Assembly (NCBI GenBank): GCA_945869955.1
Contig: CAMBQP010000047.1
Coordinates: 1-32,716 of the forward strand
Direction of reading: 5' to 3'
Source: Schlesneria paludicola DSM 18645
Lineage (GTDB): Bacteria; Planctomycetota; Planctomycetia; Planctomycetales; Planctomycetaceae
DNA length: 32,716 nucleotides
Below the pieces are notes generated by a model. The model saw nothing but the letters and a program-made list of their open reading frames with translations, searched no databases and was not told the DNA's origin. Below are positions 27,877-32,716 of the stretch, one piece after another. The position numbers and the translations under genes are program-made. Within the stretch, counting starts at the first letter, position 1. Each line of letters begins with the position of its first letter.

Positions 27877-28866
27877 TCATTCGTCTTCGTCTTCATCGTC
27901 GTCGTCATCATCATCGAAATCGTCGTCATCCACATCCATGAAGTCGGGGTGCATCGGGTCGCTGGGGTCAAAGAAAAAGTCGCCCAGCCCCATCGGCATG
28001 GTGTTTCCGCCCAGTGAACTTTTGCGGCGTTTAGCCATCGAATCGAGGTCGCTGGCGCCGTCACCCAAACAGTTCATCAAGGCTTCCTGCCAGAGCTTGT
28101 CTTTACTAATCGGATGATCTTTGTCCTGAGCAAGTCGCTTCATCGCGTACCGCAGGACGTTGATCCCGTCGCGGGTGGAAAAATCGAGATTCAGTTCATG
28201 CGCTTGCTGGAGAAAACTCACCGTCAGGTTCAGCATTTCCGTCTCCGCAAACGGAAGATGGAACTTGAGAATCGATAGTTCGTCATCGCGGTTTGGATGC
28301 CCGAGTGTCAACGTTGGCTGCAGACGACTCAAGATATAGTCCGGAATTTCGAAGGTCGATTCGTCATCGTTCATCGTGACCGCACAGCGGAAGTCGGGAT
28401 GAGCGTGAATGGTGATCCCCGCGACAATCGATTCGACATACCGGCGATGATCAAGCAGTGGAGCCAGACTGGCCCACGACTTTTCGTTCATCCGGTTACC
28501 TTCGTCCAGAATGACGATCCCGCCCCGGATCATCGCAGTGACCAGCGACGAGGCGTGGTATTTGATGTGACCGCTTTCCGCCAGCACGGGGGTTACGAGC
28601 AAATCTTCCGGGCGTGTGTCGGCCGTACACTGGTAGATGTACAAATCCTGTTTGCGATTTCGTCCGGCGGAAATTGCCAGGGTGGTCTTGCCGATCCCCG
28701 GTGAACCGACCAGGCGGGGTGACAAGGGCAAATCCTTGGCATCGACCACGAGCCAGCAGGCGAGCAATTGTTGCAGGATTTCACGTTGACCGATCCATTC
28801 TCCTTGCGACGTATCGGGCTGACTCAGGTGGAGACGAACCCCGTCGATTTCGATCGATTCGATCAT
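27877..28866 (-). CDS. MoxR-type AAA ATPase with acidic C-terminal tail
   Basis: This 329-residue protein has Walker A GSPGIGKT (53-60), Walker [13 protein letters not shown] (D120, E121), sensor 1 in [10 protein letters not shown] and an arginine-finger region [10 protein letters not shown]. Such ATPases remodel or load cofactors into partner proteins, usually with VWA-domain proteins. The C-terminus ends in a run of about 17 aspartates and glutamates, encoded by a GAT/GAC-rich repeat (about 27880-27935). The frame is open upstream to 29148, but that part overlaps the uvrC start and reads poorly, so ATG 28866 ([12 protein letters not shown]) is chosen despite no clear ribosome site. It is divergent from uvrC and convergent with an unknown protein; no DUF58 or VWA gene is adjacent. 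Confidence 0.85.
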   Translation of the reverse strand: MIESIEIDGVRLHLSQPDTSQGEWIGQREILQQLLACWLVVDAKDLPLSPRLVGSPGIGKTTLAISAGRNRKQDLYIYQCTADTRPEDLLVTPVLAESGHIKYHASSLVTAMIRGGIVILDEGNRMNEKSWASLAPLLDHRRYVESIVAGITIHAHPDFRCAVTMNDDESTFEIPDYILSRLQPTLTLGHPNRDDELSILKFHLPFAETEMLNLTVSFLQQAHELNLDFSTRDGINVLRYAMKRLAQDKDHPISKDKLWQEALMNCLGDGASDLDSMAKRRKSSLGGNTMPMGLGDFFFDPSDPMHPDFMDVDDDDFDDDDDDDEDEDE

Positions 28867-29080
28867 GGAGGCTGATACTTTCGTAAAATATTCGTAAAAA
28901 TAAGGGTGCTGCTGGCGTGCTGCCAGCGTTTCCGGCAAAATCGCGTCCCTCGGAAATGCGTTATCGGCCACGCAATTCCAAAAGACCCACTCCCCGCTGC
29001 TGCCATAGTTCCGCCATTGTGGTCGACTGGCCACTCGCCGACAAGTTGACAACCCTTGCTTGGGTCGAGAACCTTCCAGC

Positions 29081-30418
29081 ATGACAGACCCAGCGCCCGA
29101 ACCCTCATCACCGATTGATCCGAAGGAAAAGGTGAAAACCTTTCCCACATCCCCCGGCGTTTACCTGATGAAAGACGATCGCGGTCGCGTGATTTACATC
29201 GGCAAGGCGGTGAATCTGCGAAATCGGGCCGGAAGTTACTTTACCAAACAGGCGGCCGAAGAGTTACGGACCGCCAAGCTGGTGCTGGAAATCAAGGACC
29301 TCGACTACATCGTCACCGACAGTGAGGTTGACGCCCTGCTGCTCGAAGCCCGACTCGTCAAAGATGTCCAGCCTCGATTCAATCAGGAATTGAAAGACGA
29401 CAAAACGTTTCCATATCTGGAAATTTTCATTCGCGAAGAATTTCCCCGCGTCGAATTCACCCGAAAGCCCCGTTCCCGTGGTACGAAGCTCTATGGGCCG
29501 TTTACCAATGCCAAGCGGTTACGCGGGGCGATTGTGGTGCTGCAGCAGATTTTTCAGTTCCGGACCTGCACCCTGGATATCAAGGAAGCGGACGAGCGTT
29601 GGCGGTGGTTTCGTCCCTGCCTGCTGGCCAGCATTCATCAATGTACCGCTCCGTGTAATCAACGAATCAGCCGGGATGACTATCGTCGAGACATTCGTCG
29701 CCTGCGACTGTTTCTCGAAGGAAAAAAGGATTCGCTCTTCACCGAACTGCGGACGGAGATGCAGACCGCTGCCAAAGAGCTAAAGTTCGAGAAGGCGGCC
29801 CGCCTGCGTGACCAGATCAAGTTACTGGAAAACCTCAATCTACGCGGGGATCTGCGGGAACATGCTCAGCCCGAGGTCTTTCAGGTCGATCCAAAGCGGG
29901 GGCTGCTGGGGCTCAAAAAAGTCTTTGAACTCCCCGCAGTTCCACGCCGCATCGAAGGAATGGATATTGCCCATCTGCAGGGAGGGGAAACGGTCGCCAG
30001 TTGCGTGCAATTTATCGACGGCCTGCCGTTCAAGCAGGGATACAAGCGATTCAAGATTCGCACGGTCGACGGAGTCGACGATTTTGCCTCAATGCGAGAA
30101 GTCGTCAGCCGCCATTTTCGGCGGCTGCAGCAAGAGGGAGAACCGTTCCCCGATCTGTTGCTGATCGATGGAGGAAAAGGGCAGCTCGGAGCGGCGATGG
30201 CGGCACTGGACAGCATCGGGGTGCAGGCCCCGTTCGTCTGTTCGCTGGCAAAGAAAGAAGAAGAAATCTTCCTGCCAGGACAGTCAGATCCGAAACTGCT
30301 CAGCAAGCATTCGTTTGCCTTGCGTCTGCTGCAATACGTTCGCGACGAGTCGCATCGATTTGCCCAGCAGTACCATCATCTGCTGCGCAAGAAATCCACG
30401 TTCGGCGACGATGCTTAA
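29081..30418 (+). CDS. uvrC: Excinuclease ABC subunit C, short form lacking the C-terminal HhH region
   Basis: This 445-residue UvrC makes the two incisions of nucleotide excision repair with UvrB. Present are the GIY-YIG nuclease (GVY 26-28, YIG 39-41, R47), the four-cysteine iron-sulfur pattern C163-x16-C180-x7-C188-x3-C192, the UVR/UvrB-binding motif (about 224-255, [17 protein letters not shown]) and the RNase H-like nuclease with D295 (EGMDIAH), D363 (IDGGKG) and H425 (DESHRF). Usual UvrC is about 600 residues and ends in a helix-hairpin-helix DNA-binding pair; here the protein stops at KKSTFGDDA, just before that region. The last codon and stop lie inside the left arm of a palindromic element. 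ATG 29081 is chosen over TTG 29060. Confidence 0.9.
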   Translation: MTDPAPEPSSPIDPKEKVKTFPTSPGVYLMKDDRGRVIYIGKAVNLRNRAGSYFTKQAAEELRTAKLVLEIKDLDYIVTDSEVDALLLEARLVKDVQPRFNQELKDDKTFPYLEIFIREEFPRVEFTRKPRSRGTKLYGPFTNAKRLRGAIVVLQQIFQFRTCTLDIKEADERWRWFRPCLLASIHQCTAPCNQRISRDDYRRDIRRLRLFLEGKKDSLFTELRTEMQTAAKELKFEKAARLRDQIKLLENLNLRGDLREHAQPEVFQVDPKRGLLGLKKVFELPAVPRRIEGMDIAHLQGGETVASCVQFIDGLPFKQGYKRFKIRTVDGVDDFASMREVVSRHFRRLQQEGEPFPDLLLIDGGKGQLGAAMAALDSIGVQAPFVCSLAKKEEEIFLPGQSDPKLLSKHSFALRLLQYVRDESHRFAQQYHHLLRKKSTFGDDA

Positions 30419-30521
30419 CAGTCTGTTGAAAACGGGGACTGGGTGCGACCCAAATCAGAAATCCACTTCAATAAAACAGAGTGCGAGGTGTCTGTCCCCG
30501 TTTTTCAACAAAATGTTAAGC
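30413..30521. mobile_element. 109-bp near-palindromic element with terminal inverted repeats (MITE-like)
   Basis: The left arm (30413-30439) runs from GCTTAACA through TGTTGAAAA to CGGGGAC. The right arm (30494-30521) is its reverse complement with three substitutions and one extra base, giving about 27-bp inverted ends around a 54-base centre. The outermost bases are GCTTAA and TTAAGC; no target duplication is clear outside, unless TTAA itself is the target. It is too short to encode a transposase. It fits a miniature transposable element or REP-like palindrome, and as RNA would fold into a long hairpin that could terminate uvrC. The rest of the gap to 30736 has no recognised feature apart from a GGGAG ribosome site. 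Confidence 0.6.
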
Positions 30522-30736
30522 GGACTTCGATCGGATTCTCCTGCGTTTTCGCTGCCATGGATCCGTCTTCCGAAAATTTCAGTTTTCCTGTAATCTGCCG
30601 CCAATTCGTTTCGGGGGCGACCGTAAGCGGTTGCTGTCGAGTGAAAAACGAGCTGCCTGGGTTGTTTCACAGGCGTCGGATGTGGATTCCGACCTGACCA
30701 AGAATTGCGACCCCTCAAGGAAGATGGGAGTCTGCT

Positions 30737-31969
30737 GTGCGACTGGATGCATTGATATTTGGAGGAGGAGCCGCAGGATTGTGGCTGCTGGATCGGATGT
30801 CGCGCGATGGACATCACGTCTTATTGCTCGAATCCCACTCATTGGGATCAGGCCAGACCATTGCCTCGCAGGGAATCATTCATGGTGGGCTGAAATATTC
30901 GCTCGCCGGGATGCTGACCAAATCCGCAAAAAATATTCGTGAGCTCCCCACTGTCTGGCGCGACTCGCTGCTGGGTAAAACCACACCCAATTTGACCCGT
31001 ACCCAACTGAGGTCCGATTGCTGCTATCTCTGGCAGACCGATACGCTCGCCTCCCGCGCCGGGATGATCGGCGCCCGAATCGGATTAAAAGTAAAACCCG
31101 AAACGATTTCCTCGGATGAGCGTCCTGAATCACTCGACGGAGTCTACGGCACCGTGGCTCGCCTTCCCGAGCAGGTGATTTCCCCACACAGTTTCCTGCA
31201 GGATCTGGCCACCCAATACGATGACCGGATTTTGCAGATTGATGCCCAGCAGGGGCTGGAATTTCAGCTTGATAGTCCTGGCGAGGTGAAGGCAATCCGC
31301 CTGATTTCCCCGACCGATGGAAGCACCCTGGAGCTCCACCCACGGCAGGTGATTTTCACTGCAGGAGGAGGAAATGCCCGGTTACGTCAGCAAGCAGGAC
31401 TGAGCGCCGATGTGATGCAACGTCGTCCCCTCCACATGGTCCTGGTGCGAGGTCCCCTGCCGGAGTTGAACGGACACTGTCTCGATGGGGCGCGAACACG
31501 TGTGACGATCACGTCCGAGCGCGACCAGCTGGGACGCATGGTGTGGCAAGTGGGTGGTCAAGTGGCCGAAGATGGGGTCAAAATGGATGCGCGTTCGTTG
31601 ACCGAGCATGTTCGGCGCGAATTATCGTCGGTCCTTCCTGCGGTCGATCTGCGGCAGGCCGAATGGTCGACCTACGCGGTCGATCGAGCCGAAGGAGCAA
31701 CCGTCAATGGTGGTCGTCCCGAGAGCATTCAGGTGCTCTGTGCGGGTAACGTCACGACCGGCTGGCCAACGAAACTGGTGCTGGCTCCGGTCCTGGCGGA
31801 AGAAATTTCCAGCCGGGCAACATCCCCCTATCTTTCGGCCCCCTTCGATACGACCCCTTTTGCGGAATGGCCCCGTCCTGCGGTTGCGGCACTTCCCTGG
31901 GAAGAGGCGAGTTGCCATTGGTGGAATGTCGGTAGCGTCCCGGTGATCCCACGTCGTCGCGCCGCCTGA
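30737..31969 (+). CDS. FAD-dependent oxidoreductase (DAO / glycerol-3-phosphate dehydrogenase-like)
   Basis: This 410-residue protein opens MRLDALIFGGGAAGLWLLDRM, a Rossmann nucleotide-binding fold with GGGAAG (9-14) and a following acidic residue in VLLLESHSLGSGQT that would bind the FAD ribose. SQGIIHGGLKY resembles the flavin-contact region of the DAO superfamily. No signal peptide or membrane segment is clear. The substrate is unknown; amino acids, sarcosine, glycerol 3-phosphate and 2-hydroxyglutarate are typical for relatives. The GTG start is supported by GGGAG six bases upstream. It follows the palindromic element and precedes the carbonic anhydrase gene by 79 bases on the same strand, so the pair may be co-transcribed. 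Confidence 0.85.
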   Translation: MRLDALIFGGGAAGLWLLDRMSRDGHHVLLLESHSLGSGQTIASQGIIHGGLKYSLAGMLTKSAKNIRELPTVWRDSLLGKTTPNLTRTQLRSDCCYLWQTDTLASRAGMIGARIGLKVKPETISSDERPESLDGVYGTVARLPEQVISPHSFLQDLATQYDDRILQIDAQQGLEFQLDSPGEVKAIRLISPTDGSTLELHPRQVIFTAGGGNARLRQQAGLSADVMQRRPLHMVLVRGPLPELNGHCLDGARTRVTITSERDQLGRMVWQVGGQVAEDGVKMDARSLTEHVRRELSSVLPAVDLRQAEWSTYAVDRAEGATVNGGRPESIQVLCAGNVTTGWPTKLVLAPVLAEEISSRATSPYLSAPFDTTPFAEWPRPAVAALPWEEASCHWWNVGSVPVIPRRRAA

Positions 31970-32048
31970 TGCTGGCCTGATCTTTGCCGGAAAACACCAC
32001 CATCCACTGCTTTCCAGCGAATGCTTGTTTCGAACAAATCCTTGCGAA

Positions 32049-32696
32049 ATGGGGGCGATTTTGAGTCCAGATCATCCTCCTGACAACGAGAATATCGAGT
32101 GGGCGACCCATTCCAATCCGCTCGCGTTGCCCCCTGAGGTCCCTTTTCCGCAGGTCTCGTGGGATTGGTCGGCGATCAATTCCGTCCCGCAGATCGACCC
32201 AACTGCATGGGTGGCGGAAGGAGCGATCATCATTGGCCGTGTGCGGCTGAAGGCGCGCAGTTCCATCTGGTACGGCTGTATTTTGCGTGGTGACCAGCAG
32301 TGGATCGAAGTGGGTGAAGATACGAACATTCAAGACGGATCGATCCTGCACATCGAATCCGATACCCCCTGTCTGATCGGAAATCGGGTAACGCTCGGTC
32401 ATCGGGCGATTGTTCACGGATCGACCGTAGGGGATGGTGCCCTGATCGGGATCGCCGCAACGGTGCTCAGCCGTTGTGTGATCGGAGCAGGGGCACTCAT
32501 CGCCGCCGGAGCGGTCGTGCTGGAGGGAACCATCGTGCCGCCGAACACACTCTGGGCCGGCTGCCCCGCCAGGCAAATCAAAGAGTTAACGTCAGCGCAG
32601 CAAGATCGATTAGCAGGAACGTATCAACACTACGTGAATAACTCGATCGGCTATCGCGCAAGGTTTTCCAAGACACCCCGATCAATCGAACGCTGA
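32049..32696 (+). CDS. Gamma-class carbonic anhydrase family protein (left-handed beta-helix)
   Basis: This 215-residue protein contains hexapeptide repeats of the left-handed beta-helix (AIIIGRVRL, IGNRVTLGHRAIV, GDGALIGIAATVL, IGAGALIAAGAVV). The three zinc ligands of gamma carbonic anhydrases are in place: H101 (SILHIE), H118 (LGH) and H123 (IVHG), with the 5-residue spacing of the archaeal enzyme Cam. The ILRGD arginine/aspartate and NIQDG glutamine are also kept. The family hydrates CO2, but many bacterial members (YrdA/PaaY-like) have weak or other activity. The start is uncertain: ATG 32049 has a poor ribosome site, the frame is open to a TTG at 32025, and a TTG at 32061 is also possible. 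The N-terminal 45 residues are extra to the core fold. Confidence 0.87.
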   Translation: MGAILSPDHPPDNENIEWATHSNPLALPPEVPFPQVSWDWSAINSVPQIDPTAWVAEGAIIIGRVRLKARSSIWYGCILRGDQQWIEVGEDTNIQDGSILHIESDTPCLIGNRVTLGHRAIVHGSTVGDGALIGIAATVLSRCVIGAGALIAAGAVVLEGTIVPPNTLWAGCPARQIKELTSAQQDRLAGTYQHYVNNSIGYRARFSKTPRSIER

Positions 32697-32716
32697 TTCG
32701 GATTCGAATCTCTTCG

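Noticed and set aside
28867..29148. 94-residue N-terminal extension of the MoxR ATPase
   Set aside because: It overlaps the divergent uvrC start and has no recognisable domain, although a somewhat longer N-terminus cannot be excluded because no ribosome site was found at 28866.

Overview
The window looks like a chromosome segment of a planctomycete, probably order Planctomycetales. Several families characteristic of that phylum occur together: two DUF1501 secreted proteins, a DUF1549/DUF1553 cytochrome-like protein, a WD40 protein with an N-terminal planctomycete cytochrome c motif, a 'Pirellula/Verrucomicrobium' membrane-bound dehydrogenase with a C-terminal haem motif, a DUF1559 pseudopilin-like protein and a DUF1080 protein. 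No species is named because nothing here is decisive. I see no tRNA, rRNA, CRISPR array, prophage or intact insertion sequence.

Layout. Positions 1-3100: the tail of a LolD/MacB-type ABC ATPase, ilvE, an Rpn-family PD-(D/E)XK nuclease on the opposite strand, and apt. Positions 3447-8426 (+): a 1041-residue secreted dehydrogenase/HEAT/cytochrome protein, then a DUF1559 protein and a small lipoprotein, with hairpin terminators behind the last two. Positions 8648-14604 (-): a probable three-gene operon, DUF1501 then DUF1549/DUF1553 then WD40-cytochrome. Positions 14841-16265 (+): a full-length two-domain ChrA transporter, convergent with clpB. Positions 16352-26210 (-): reading with transcription, an orphan sugar-type ABC ATPase, DUF1501, a methyltransferase, DUF1080, then dnaK and clpB. 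Positions 26704-32696: an unrecognised 383-residue protein (+) convergent with a MoxR-type AAA ATPase (-) that ends in an acidic tail; a short UvrC (+); a FAD oxidoreductase (+); and a gamma-class carbonic anhydrase (+).

How the genes fit together. The DUF1501, DUF1549/1553, WD40, dehydrogenase and DUF1080 proteins are all predicted to be exported, and three carry haem-type CxxCH motifs, so they probably work in the cell envelope on redox or polymer-degradation tasks. Their substrates are unknown. DnaK and ClpB are the classic disaggregation pair and lie in tandem without grpE or dnaJ.

Most notable observations. (1) A 109-bp near-palindromic element (30413-30521) whose left arm supplies the stop codon of a UvrC that lacks the usual C-terminal helix-hairpin-helix region. 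(2) A 13-bp stem in the DUF1080-dnaK gap whose G-U pair forms only in minus-strand RNA. (3) The MoxR ATPase with no DUF58/VWA partner, facing an unrecognised protein. I found no clear evidence of a wholly new defence or biosynthetic system. Gene starts were moved inward from the longest reading frame wherever a Shine-Dalgarno site, signal peptide or family length supported it.
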